Origin: Vanrija pseudolonga
Taxonomy: Eukaryota; Basidiomycota; Tremellomycetes; Trichosporonales; Trichosporonaceae
DNA length: 64,000 nt
NCBI RefSeq assembly: GCF_020906515.1
Contig: NC_085855.1
Location: forward strand, 2,294,001-2,358,000
Direction: 5' to 3'
In this document: in pieces, positions 30,089 to 40,000 of the stretch
How positions within the stretch are numbered: position 1 is the first letter of the stretch
How the letters are laid out: every line of letters starts with the position of its first letter
The notes under the pieces: model-generated
Database searches by the model: none
What the model was told of the DNA's origin: nothing
The model's input: only the letters and a program-made list of their open reading frames with translations
Program-made: the position numbers and the translations under genes

Positions 30089-31171
30089 CTACCCCCTCAC
30101 GAGGTCGTGAAACTCCTTACCCACGCTCCCAACATACTCATCCAGCCGCGGAAACTCGATCGTGCGTGTCCTCGTAGCGGCCTCGGCCGGCGTGAGGCCA
30201 TAGTTGCGGGTGAGCTCCGTCTGTATCGTCGTCGAGAGCTTGAACACGCGGGGACGGGTAACGAACGGCGGGGATGCCATCGAGCCGTTGACGTACCATG
30301 TCGGGTCCCACGCTTCGACGTCGACGAGCGTGACCCGAGGCAGGTTGTTGGCGTTGGACCGCGCCAGAAAGCTCGCGACGAGCCAGCATACCTGGTCGAT
30401 AAGCAGCCCGCCGCCGCCGCGCCACGCTGGCCTGCCCTTCCGCGGATCAGGCTGCGGCGCTGCGCCCGGCCTCGGCGTGAACAGCACATTCAACGCGCGG
30501 ACGCTCGGCGCAAAGCGCACGTTGAGCCGACTAAACTTGGCCAGGTTGGCATAGACTGGGTCCCAGCCGAGGTTGAGGGTCACCTCGCGCGCGTGCAGTG
30601 GCGGGAGGTACGCTTCCGGCGGGGAGGCCTGCATCGGCGTCTCGGGCAGCATGTCGACCTGCGCGACCGCGTGCGGGAAGATCCGCAGCGCCTCGAGCGT
30701 GACCATGTCGGCGCACTCGTAGTTGACGAACCGCACCACCGAGGGGTGGAGCGAGCGCAGCAGGCGCTTGAGGGCCGCGACGTCGTGCATAGCCCGCTCG
30801 CAACCTGCATCGCCGTCGTCGAACCCGTCGTCGCCGCACGTCGAGACGCGCGACGTCGTGGTCGCCGGGTTGTGGACACTGAGGGTCGTCACGCGCTGCA
30901 CGAGGGCCGGGGTGGTCGTCCAGTCCTGCTTTGGGATGCGGGCGGCGGGTGTGCCGTCGTCGCGCACGGCGAGCGTGTGGCCGTCGGAGGCGATGGCGAT
31001 GTGCGGCGTCACGAGCAGGTCGTCGACCTGGTCGTGCACGGCCCGTGCGGTCGCTCGGAAGGCGAGCAGCGAGGGGAGCGAGGAGGCCGCGAGGATCGCT
31101 TCGAAGACGTGCGGGAGGGCCAGGTGGTCGATCTGTACCGGGGCGTGGGGGGAGCTCTCGTCTGGCGGCAT
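30089..31171 (-). CDS. F-box-like lineage-specific protein
   Basis: A 360-residue single-exon protein. Residues about 14-55 look like an F-box or F-box-derived helix bundle: IDHLALPHVFEAILAASS, LPSLLAFRATARAVHDQVDDLL. The remainder alternates strands and helices (VTTLSVHNPATT, VRFVNYECADMVTLEALRIF, REVTLNLGWDP, VRALNVLFTPRP), in the manner of a solenoid substrate-binding region. Proteins of this layout are numerous in Trichosporonales proteomes as I recall, without an assigned role. If the F-box is functional it would bind Skp1 in an SCF ubiquitin ligase. It is not obviously related to the F-box cluster at 45-52 kb. Confidence 0.75.
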   Translation of the reverse strand: MPPDESSPHAPVQIDHLALPHVFEAILAASSLPSLLAFRATARAVHDQVDDLLVTPHIAIASDGHTLAVRDDGTPAARIPKQDWTTTPALVQRVTTLSVHNPATTTSRVSTCGDDGFDDGDAGCERAMHDVAALKRLLRSLHPSVVRFVNYECADMVTLEALRIFPHAVAQVDMLPETPMQASPPEAYLPPLHAREVTLNLGWDPVYANLAKFSRLNVRFAPSVRALNVLFTPRPGAAPQPDPRKGRPAWRGGGGLLIDQVCWLVASFLARSNANNLPRVTLVDVEAWDPTWYVNGSMASPPFVTRPRVFKLSTTIQTELTRNYGLTPAEAATRTRTIEFPRLDEYVGSVGKEFHDLVRG

Positions 31172-31444
31172 GTCGAGTCGCTATGCTATCTGCATTGCAC
31201 GTTGAAGAGTGAGCAAGAGGCAAGACAAGAGTGAGATGGAGGATGTGATGCGATGGGGGGGGGGAGGGGCAGAGTCGGGAGGCCATGACGTCGCTTCCGA
31301 AAGTCGGCTACGTGCGATCCGACAATGGATTTTCTTGGCATCGACGCATCCTCGACGGCCTCGACGTGCTCATCCTCGACACAATCCATACAACTAAAGA
31401 CTTGTACAACTGAAGGGACGTCCACTGTGCTCTCCCTACGCCCC

Positions 31445-32131
31445 CTAGACCTCACAGCGGCCGTACTTGTCGATAATCGGCGCAAGGAGCTGGGCCGCGC
31501 GCGCGCCATTGATCACGACGCTCGGGTCGACCTGCTCAATCTTCTTGGTGATCGGGTCCTCGTAGACGTGCTCGCCGATGAGGCGCCCGTCGTCCTCGTA
31601 GTGCCAGACAAAGGCGAGCGTCCGGCGGACGAGATACCACCCCTCGGAGTCGAACTTGCTCGAGACGGGCGCCGCGGCGGTGGGATCGTTCCCGATACTC
31701 CCAAACACGTCGTCGCCGAGCATCTTGCCCGGGACAAACTGCGAGAACTCTGCCTCGCCCGCAAAGCCCCAGTCGTGCACGGCCATCTTCTGCCGCCCAG
31801 TCCACATGACGAGCATGTCGAGCGCCGCGAGCGTCTCGTAGAACCCGCGCACGGTCGCCATGCCGTCCAGCACCACCGTCTTGCCGCCCTCGATCACGCG
31901 GTACCGCGGCTCCTCGATCGTCATGGTGGGTTTGAGCAGCTCGTCGTATCGTCCGGCGACCTCGAGCAAGCCATGCCGCCGGTAGTTGACCAGGATCTTG
32001 CGGTGCTTTGGTGGCAGATCGCCGTCGATGAGCGCGTCGACGTCGTTCATCATCGCGACAAACTCGCGCTCATACGAGTTGAGCGGCTTGGCGTCGGCGG
32101 GGAGCGCGGGGGTGGGGGTTCCGTCTGGCAT
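31445..32131 (-). CDS. Hypothetical protein, possible NTF2/SnoaL-like fold
   Basis: 228 residues, single exon, start ATG 32131 (MPDGTPTPALPADAKPL); the frame is open further upstream but that part is Arg/His-rich leader. Text suggests a curved-sheet alpha+beta fold of the NTF2/SnoaL type: a helical opening (REFVAMMNDVDALIDGDL), YDELLKPTMTIEEPRYRV, VRGFYETLAAL, QKMAVHDWGFAGEAEF and a late strand pair (WYLVRRTLAFVWHYEDDG, LIGEHVYEDP). This is pattern recognition, not a proven homology. No signal peptide. Catalytic role unknown. Confidence 0.7.
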   Translation of the reverse strand: MPDGTPTPALPADAKPLNSYEREFVAMMNDVDALIDGDLPPKHRKILVNYRRHGLLEVAGRYDELLKPTMTIEEPRYRVIEGGKTVVLDGMATVRGFYETLAALDMLVMWTGRQKMAVHDWGFAGEAEFSQFVPGKMLGDDVFGSIGNDPTAAAPVSSKFDSEGWYLVRRTLAFVWHYEDDGRLIGEHVYEDPITKKIEQVDPSVVINGARAAQLLAPIIDKYGRCEV

Positions 32132-32849
32132 TGTGGCGTGGTGATGTCTCGTGTTGTTGTGGGGGCCTTCTTGACCCCGCGTCGCTGTATTTGTACCTCG
32201 AACACAAGAACGCAAACGTGCCATCGCCAAGACCTGGGTAAACCACCCACAGCGATATCAGCCCGGCGCGGGCAGCGATAGACGTGCCTCCAAGTCCCCC
32301 GCAGTCCGGTCCGAAGCCATCTCTGCGGAGAACGTTGTGGGGGAGCTGGAGACCCGCCCGACCCGAACAAACGGCGACGGTGCCATTGGCCAGCGATACA
32401 ACGGGTGTGCTGTGTCCCTGTTGACTCGCCGCCGGGTTGCCCGGTGCCAAGCCCCGCTGCGAGGCGTCACATGACCTCTACGACGTTGTGCGCGGTTTAG
32501 ACGGCGCTGATGGGCATGCAAGGCGGTTTACACGCACGCCGGTTTAACCGCTTGCATTCGTGCAGTGCTGTGGAGAGAGACAGGGAGGAGTCTGGGGGAT
32601 GGTGTGGGGTTGACGAGCGCTATCGCTTATCGGCGATCGGGTAGTCTGGGGTCACCCGCCGAGGACCTGTTCCCCACAGTGGCTCGAGACGTGCAGCAAG
32701 TGGCTTGCATCTGCTCCTACCAGGTGTGCACGACGTGCTCAGCGTGTGTGGCCCAGCCGTGACACTGCCACAATGCACCGCGTCCATCACTGCATCACTG
32801 GCATCCTCGCCACATCCTACAGCCCACGGCCCCCAAGTCGCCACGCAGT
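32132..32849. other. Intergenic, no gene supported
   Basis: Upstream flank of the gene starting at 32131 and downstream flank of the one stopping at 32850. Short open frames only. Confidence 0.5.
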
Positions 32850-33284
32850 TCAAGGCTGCGGCCGCGACGACGCATCCATGTTGATCGACAGTACCGGCGT
32901 CTCGTCCTGCGGCACGAGCAGCCCATACTCCTCGTGCACCTCACTCCAGTCGGTGCGATCCGGCTCGGCCATCATTCGCGCCGCGAGCTGTCGTTTCTGC
33001 TCATCGCTCAGTGCGGCAAACGCAGCCGTCTGCTGTGCCAGCAGCGCAGCATGCTCGGGATGTTCGCCCTCGAACTCGGCGCGCTTGGTGTCTTCCCGCG
33101 CGGCCCAGGCCGCGTCAACGACCCAGTACTCGCCCGTCTTGACGTCGAGGAGGATGCGCTCGCCGTCCTTCGTGAAACTCGCCCACGAGCGCCGGTTGAG
33201 TTGCTGGTACTCGTCCTCGGTGATCGTGCCGCGCGGGGTGCGCATGTAGTCGCTCCCGTGGGTGCTCTTGACGCCGTGGCTCAT
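32850..33284 (-). CDS. Small acidic/helical hypothetical protein
   Basis: 144 residues from ATG 33284 (MSHGVKSTHGSDYMRTPRG); an ATG at 33374 would add 30 residues that look like leader. The middle (TEDEYQQLNRRSWASFTKDG, LLDVKTGEYWVVDAAWAARE) may be a small beta-containing module, followed by a charged helix (HPEHAALLAQQTAAFAALSD, EQKRQLAARMMAE) and DWSEVHEEYGLLVPQDE. No family recognised, no membrane segment, no signal peptide. Confidence 0.6.
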   Translation of the reverse strand: MSHGVKSTHGSDYMRTPRGTITEDEYQQLNRRSWASFTKDGERILLDVKTGEYWVVDAAWAAREDTKRAEFEGEHPEHAALLAQQTAAFAALSDEQKRQLAARMMAEPDRTDWSEVHEEYGLLVPQDETPVLSINMDASSRPQP

Positions 33285-33893
33285 GGTGAGTTGTGAGGTT
33301 GGACGAAGGAGGTGGGGCTGGGACCAAGATAGCTTGTGCGCGAGGAGGTGGACAGCGAGAACACATGACGTCAAAGTGCCTCGAACCTTATCGAGTCCTC
33401 GCGCGACTTGTCAGCGCGGATGCTGGCGACGCGTGAGTGTTGTGGTCATGCAGAGGACAGGATAGGGAGGTAATGGGACCGGGAAACTTGCTCGACAGGC
33501 TGTGTGTGCGATGCCAAGTGGCAAGTTGGTCCCCTCCCCCCCTCCCCAACATCCCCGGACCCCACACCGGAACCCAGATTGATACCACCTCTCTCTCCAT
33601 TCCTCTTATATCAATCAAAGCACGATAACTGCAAAGCTGACACAGCGGCTTCTGCCCGCTCAGACTCTCGGGCATCTTGGCATTCCTTGGATCGTGGTTG
33701 ACAGCCTCGGCACAGCGCTGCGCATGCACCAGGCGAGACGAAGCTCACACTGACGCCTTTGCAAGGTACAATGGCAACATCCATTGCTGTTGTCGATGAT
33801 TCATCACATCACGGCCAGCGCCGGCACGGCGCAGCGGTACATACATAACAACAACTGATGCGCTGATATCTGGACCGGCTACGCGCAAGCACA
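33285..33893. other. Intergenic between divergent genes, no gene supported
   Basis: 609 bp shared 5' flank of the gene at 33284 (minus) and the dioxygenase at 33894 (plus). No clear regulatory motif recognised. Confidence 0.5.
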
Positions 33894-35569
33894 ATGACGC
33901 TCACAGAGATCCAGACGGACACGACGAACAAGACGAGCTGGGGCAAGCCGTTCCGCATCGCAGCCAGCACGAAGGGTGAGCTCCTCCACGACCACGAGGT
34001 AGAGCTGACGCCCCCCAGCCCGCCTCCTGGCCGCTGGAATCGACCTGTCGGGGGGATACCCCGTCAACGACCCCGTGCGCATCCAGGACCTCGAGTCCGC
34101 GCGCGCGTGGAACGGCCCGGGGTGGGAACATGATGAGCGGGGCGCGCACGCCGACCGCAGCAAGGCGGCGCTGTTTGGCGCCGCGGAGAAGGTCATCACG
34201 CTGAGCCCAAACATTGGGACCGAGTGGGTCGGGATCAAGACTCAGCTGACACCAGGATCGTTGGGCTGCAGCTTGCCGACCTGACCGACACGCAGAAGGA
34301 CGAGCTGGCCCTCCTCATCGCGGAGCGCGGCGTCGTCTTCTTCCGCGACCAGAAGCTGTCCCCGCAGGCCCAGCTCGCCCTCGGCGCATACTATGGTAAA
34401 CCGGACATCCACCCCGTCGGCGCGTACGTCCCCGGCCTGAAGGGCGTGTCCGTCATCACGAACGAGTTTGCGCGCACCAACCCCGGCGAAGCAGACTTTC
34501 GCTCCCCGCTCGGCTCGTACCACTGGCACATTGACATCGGGTACGAGGAGCAGCCGCCGGGGATCACGCACCTGCACTTGGACGCCGTGCCCGAGACGGG
34601 CGGGGACACTTATGTGCGTTGTGGCAGGGGCTCGCGTGCTGACGAACGGCAGTGGGCCTCCGGGTACACGGCGTACGACAAGCTGTCCCCCGCGCTCCAG
34701 GTGTTCGTCGACGGCCTCGAGGCACTCCACCGCAGCCTGCACCAGTACGAGGACCCCGCGAACCCGACCGGACCCAAGGTGCCCGTCATCACAGCGCACC
34801 CGCTCGTGCGCGTGCACCCCGCCACGGGGTGGAAGGCGCTCTTTATCGACCGCCGGTTCACGGTCGGCATCAAGGGCTTCACGCACGAGGACGGCGAGGC
34901 GTTGTTGAACCATGTGAGTGGGGGGAGCTATGCTCGGATGGGGCATACATGTGGCCGTTCAGCCAGCCGACGGCACTGGAGGCGACTACACCGCGAGGCC
35001 GCCAACGCCGACACGCCGAGTCGCGGCGCATCCCGCGACGACGCGCTCCGGCGCAGCAATCACGCCACTCTTCTTCGACTGCCCCGGAGACTCTCCAAAG
35101 CTCCGCCCGACGCAAACTTGCACATGGGTGTCTCAGCCCCCACCGCAGCCCCTGTATCAGACTGACAGACTCTGCAGCTGTTCAACATCTACGAGACGTC
35201 GCGCGACGCGCAGCTTCGGTTCCGGTGGACGCCGGGAACTTCCGCGCTGTGGGACAACCGCATCAGTGAGTACCATCAAGCAAGCGGGGCGAGTGCGGCC
35301 CAGGAAGAACAAGCAAACATGCTTGCCGCCGCCTCCGCCGCCGGCTGCGCACCCCCCAGCGCCGCGTTATCCCCGCTAAGTAACGCCCAGCTATCCACTC
35401 GGCGGTGCACGACTACGACGACGACGAGCATGCCGAGCCGCGGCACGGCACGCGCGTGTCGAGCCTCGCCGAGCGCCCTGTTCCCGTTTTGCCCGGCGTC
35501 GGTGCCAGCCGCCGCCACGCCCTCGGCCTCAGCCCTGGCAAGGTTGTAGAAGTGCGTCCGAGGTTCTAG
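33894..35569 (+). CDS. TfdA/TauD-family Fe(II)/2-oxoglutarate dioxygenase
   Basis: Six exons: 33894-33975, 34019-34223, 34256-34613, 34653-34913, 35178-35265, 35391-35569, giving 390 residues, normal for fungal sulfonate dioxygenases (JLP1 type). The family text runs across the junctions: NIGTE|IVGLQLADL over a 32-nt intron, then ERGVVFFRDQKLSPQAQ, the iron ligands HWHID (H187, D189), PETGGDTYWASGYTAYDKLS, a RFRWTPGTSALWDNR stretch, and IHSAVHDY with the distal ligand H334. Expected reaction: oxidative cleavage of a sulfonate, or hydroxylation of a related substrate, with 2-oxoglutarate and O2. Intron 4 (264 nt) is much longer than the rest. Substrate not determinable. Confidence 0.9.
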
Positions 35570-37088
35570 CACTGTGTACATACGCGGCGCGAGTCGCGCG
35601 GTTGCAGGGCGTGGCGCCGTGGGTGGCGGTGTGGCGCGAGGGGTACTGTCGGCGCACCACTGGCGTGTCTTTGCTATTCCTACCGACTTGTCTCAAATGT
35701 TTGACGATGGCGTGGCATTCGCGAGTGGACCGTGTAGCTGCGATGCATGTGTAGATCCGTTCCGTGTAGCCGCCTGTGGGTGTGCAGACAACCTCGGGTG
35801 CCGGTGTCCCTCCGCAAGTCGATCGCGTCTTGCCTACCCGTGGCCCTCCCTCCTCCCCCATTTCTTCTGGCTACAGCAGATTGATCCAGAACCATTTTAA
35901 CCCCCGGACGCCCGACGCCTCCGTGATGCGCTCAGTCAGCCACAACGATGACTGTGTCAGCCGCACGGTCTGGTCGAGCCTGGCCTCGGGGGACACGCGC
36001 TGGGGGGGTGGGTTAGGATCTGAGGGGTGTTGGACGCCAGGTGGCGGCGTGGCGTCGTCGAGACTTGTTGCATTCCACAGGAGCGACTGACCGGAGCAAT
36101 CGATGCGCGCGCGCAGCAGCTGACACAGTGAGCAGGTCGAGCCCGGCGGGCGGACGGACTGCGACGCAGCGCCTAGCTGCCCGCCCGCCCGACACGAGCC
36201 ATGATGATCCGGGGCGAGATATGCGCATCATCCACTGCTGATCGACCGTCGACATGCCCGGATGCTGATGGCTGCTGCCTGGCTGCCCCGTGTGGCCTGC
36301 GCCTGCGTGCCAAGCCTGCGCCAAGGTTAATTGGGTGCACTGGCTGGTGTGCACTGGCTGGTGTGCACTGGCTGGTGAGCTACGTCCATGTCGGAGAGTG
36401 GTGTGCTCTCGGAGGGGTGAGACAAGTCTGTGCACTGGCGCAGAGCGTACGTGTGGCAGGGACTTGTGCGCTCGTGGTCGTGCAAGACAGTGAGCGACCG
36501 GAGCAGGCAGCAGCTGGGTTGCGGGGTAAGCAACTCACGTCATCATGGGCCATGCCGTAGCCTCCTTGGTCCACAGTGCTCCGCTCTCCTTCTCGAAGTT
36601 ACACATCCCAGATCTAACTCCGTTCGCCATTCTTCCATCCTTCATCCCGCATTCATTCAGTTTGGCATTCGCTACCCCGAGCTCGGAAAGAGCAGAGCAG
36701 AGCAGAGCACGATGGCTAAGAAAAGGCGGCGCGGGGGCAAGTGAGTGTGAGGCGAGGCGAGGCGAGGCGAGGCAACGAAACCCACGTCGCTTAAGCCCTG
36801 CCTGCCCGCCCGAGGACGCCGCCGCCTTCGAAGCCTCCTTCTCCGCCGCACTCTAACCAACCCTCATCTTTTCTTGGGTCGACCTGCTGGTGCCCTCATG
36901 GCCGCGGGCTGCTTGCTCGTTGCTGCTGGCTACCGCGGCCCACCCGCGGCTAGCGGCAGTGGCCGCTTTTGCTTGCTGACCATTTGACTCGTCTGTCACT
37001 AGATATCACTGGCTGACTTCATGTCGCTCGTCTCGCCTCCTTCTTTGCCTCCTTATCTAGCGAGCCTTCTGAATGACCTCCATCACCC
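35570..37088. other. Long intergenic region with tandem repeats
   Basis: 1.5 kb before the histidine kinase. Contains a 14-bp triplication (36335-36376) and GGCGA pentamer repeats (about 36751-36774). A possible tiny spliced frame starts at ATG 36711 (MAKKRRRGG) with a GTGAGT donor, but no convincing branch site was found. No other gene seen. Confidence 0.5.
36335..36376. repeat. 14-bp unit in three exact tandem copies
   Basis: GTGCACTGGCTGGT at 36335-36348, 36349-36362 and 36363-36376. Confidence 0.85.
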
Positions 37089-40000
37089 ATGAGCAGGGCG
37101 ACTGACGGCGAAGACCGGGCGTACGGTCACGGCAGCGACGACAACGACAATGGCCTCTACGTCCTCGACCACGTCCCGCTGCACTTTCTTCAGGTGGGTT
37201 GTGTGGTTGTACTGGACGGCGACACTGACCCGCCCCCCAGGCGTACCCGTTCCCGGCATTTGTGGTAGACGAGGGGCTCAACGACAGCGGCAAGGACCTC
37301 GGCATCGAGGTGCTATGGAGCAACGAGCGGTGGCTCGACGTGAGCGACTCGGCCCCGCTCGACGAGTGCACCAGCCCCGCCGAGTATGCCGCGCTGGCCG
37401 CTTGGATGCGTACCGGCGAGGGCGTGTACCCGCTGCCTATGCGCCAAGGCGCCGCGTCATTTGTGCTCCACCTCGTCAAGACGACTACGGCCGTGGCGAC
37501 AATCATCACCTGCCAGCCTGGATGGGACCACCATCCGTACTCGCCCTCGCCCGTCGGCATGAGCCGTTCCAACACGCCCGTGTCCGAGGTCGTGTCGACG
37601 CAGAGCTCGGCAGACCACACTACCAGCTCGACCAACTCGCTGCCTGTACCATCGCTGAGCCACTCGAGCGAGTGGGAAGTCAGCGGCGACTCGGCGTCGA
37701 GCTCGTCGCTGTCCCTCCCCTCGCCCGTGCTCATGCGGCTGCCGGACGGTACCCTCGCACCCAGACCACACCCCCGCTTTCCCTCCCCGCCTCGCCTCGC
37801 CTCGTCGTCGGTATCGCGCACAAGCAGCTCTCTGCCGTCGAGCGCATCCCCGTCGCCATTCCATGATCCCTCCACACCGGCCAACGGCCACACCACCCCC
37901 GCGCCCCCGCCAACAACAAATCTCCCAAAGGGCAACATCCCCTCGTCGGCCTTCATTCGCGGCCCGCTTGAGCGCGCCATGCCAAAACACCACAGCGTGA
38001 GCACAAACTTTACTTCGCATGACGTGCCTGTCGAGGGCGACCTGGCCGTGTGGATGAAAAAGGACAGTGAGAAGATGCTCGAGATGCTCCAGTCGACGCC
38101 GTGGGATGAGACGGGGCTGGGACCGTATGACAGCTGGCCGCAGGGCATCAAGACGGCGCTGAGGATCATGATGTCGAGCCCGACCCTCGACTCGATATGG
38201 TGGGGTCCCATCGACGACATTCACATCCTCTAGTGAGTCAACAGTGTCTGGAGCAGTACTAATGCTCGCCAGCAACTCGGCTTACCGCGTGACGGTCAAC
38301 CACCCCGTCGACTTTGGCAAGCCAGCAAAGCAAGTCTGGGCGACGCTGTGGAAGTTCCTCGAGCCACTCGTCCAGCAGTGCATTCGCAAGGGCCAGCCGA
38401 CGTACCACAAGAACGACCTCATCTTCTACCGCCTCAACGACCGCGGCCGCTACATCGAGCAGTACCACACGTGGACCATGGTCCCGATTGTCGACCACGA
38501 CACAATAGTCGGCGCGTACTCGATGTGTCTGGACACGACGCACGAGGTACTCGCCGAGCGCCGCTCGGGGACGACACGCACACTGGCTGACGAGCTGGCG
38601 TTCGCGCGTTCCAAACATGCATACTACGACGCGGTGGCGGACGCGCTCGACCCCAACCCTGTCGACGTGCCCTTTGCCATCTGCTACCAGGTCGACGAAC
38701 AGGGCCATACTGACAGCGCTCACCTGGTCGGTCTCACGCTCAAGACGACCGTCGGCATCCCACATGCCCACCGCTGCGCGCCAGAGCAGATGACGGTCGA
38801 GATGCCGCGCTGGCGCCGCCGCCCTTCGGCCGACAGGCTCAACCAGCCCGCCGAGCCGCGCTCCGGCCAGTCGTCGCCCACCGTCGAGCCACCCCGCCAC
38901 ACGATGGTTGAGCAGATTGCAGTCAGCTACGACCGACGGGAGTGGCCCATCGCGCGGGCACTCTCCACCCGCCAGTGCATCATTGTCGACAACTGCGCCG
39001 ACCTCATCAGGGGGCTTCCCGTCCGCCAGTGGGACGAGCTGCCCGACCAGGCCATCGTCATCCCCATCATTGGCGACTCGTCAAACGCAGTGCCGCCCAC
39101 AATACTGATCATGGGAATCAACCGCCACAGCCCGCTGGACAACTCGTACCTCGCCTGGGTGCACACCATGCGCGGGCACCTCGCCAGCGCGCTCACGTCG
39201 ATCAACACGTTTGAGAGCGCTGTTCTCCAGCGCCTCGAGAGCGAGCAGATGGAGCGCGAGCGCGCAAAGTCGACATGGATCCGCGGAGCAGCTGCCGAGC
39301 TGCTGGAGCCACTCACCATCATCACGCCGCCGCTCGAACGCGTCCTCAACAGCCCGCACGTGTCAAAGCGTCACCTCAAGTCGCTCCAGATTGTGCAGGG
39401 CAACATCCAGCGGCTGGAGAACATTGTTGCCATGCTGCTCGACTACAACCACATTGAGACTGGCCGCATGACTGGCACGTTTATCCGCGACGACCTCGGC
39501 AAGTTTGTCACGGACATTGTCGACCTCTTTGTGCCGGTGGTCGACAGCCTCGGTGTCAAGATCACGGTGCGGACAGACCACCCAATCTCGCCTGTGGTAT
39601 ATGACCCCGTTCTGCTCGAGGTTGTCATCGCCAACCTCCTCGCGAGCACACTCAAGCAGAGTAACAGCCGCTTCGTTGCTGTCAGTGTCGATTACGAAGT
39701 CGGCAGCGAAGGCGACGGCTGGGTCCATGTGGCCATCATCGACCCCGAGGTCGGCATACCCATCGACGCGATCGATGGAGCTGCCGGGTACGGCAATACG
39801 GGACCCAGTACGCACACTGGCCTGGCGCTCAACCTCGCCAAAGAGATCATTGCGCTGCATGGCGGCGCAATCACAGCTAGGTCGGGCACCAAGCAGAGCC
39901 TCGACAGCGCGAGCTACAACATCCGCCTGCCGCTTGGTGGGGCAGATCGAGACGACATCAGCACGCCCATGGGAGGTACTGCGCCGTTTGGCGCATACAC

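Noticed and set aside
30107-31234. Plus-strand 375-codon open frame
   Set aside because: Antisense to the F-box-like gene at 30089-31171; Arg/Val-rich shadow typical of high GC.
37057-38220. Minus-strand 387-codon open frame
   Set aside because: Antisense to exon 2 of the histidine kinase; no domain, Ser/Gly-biased.
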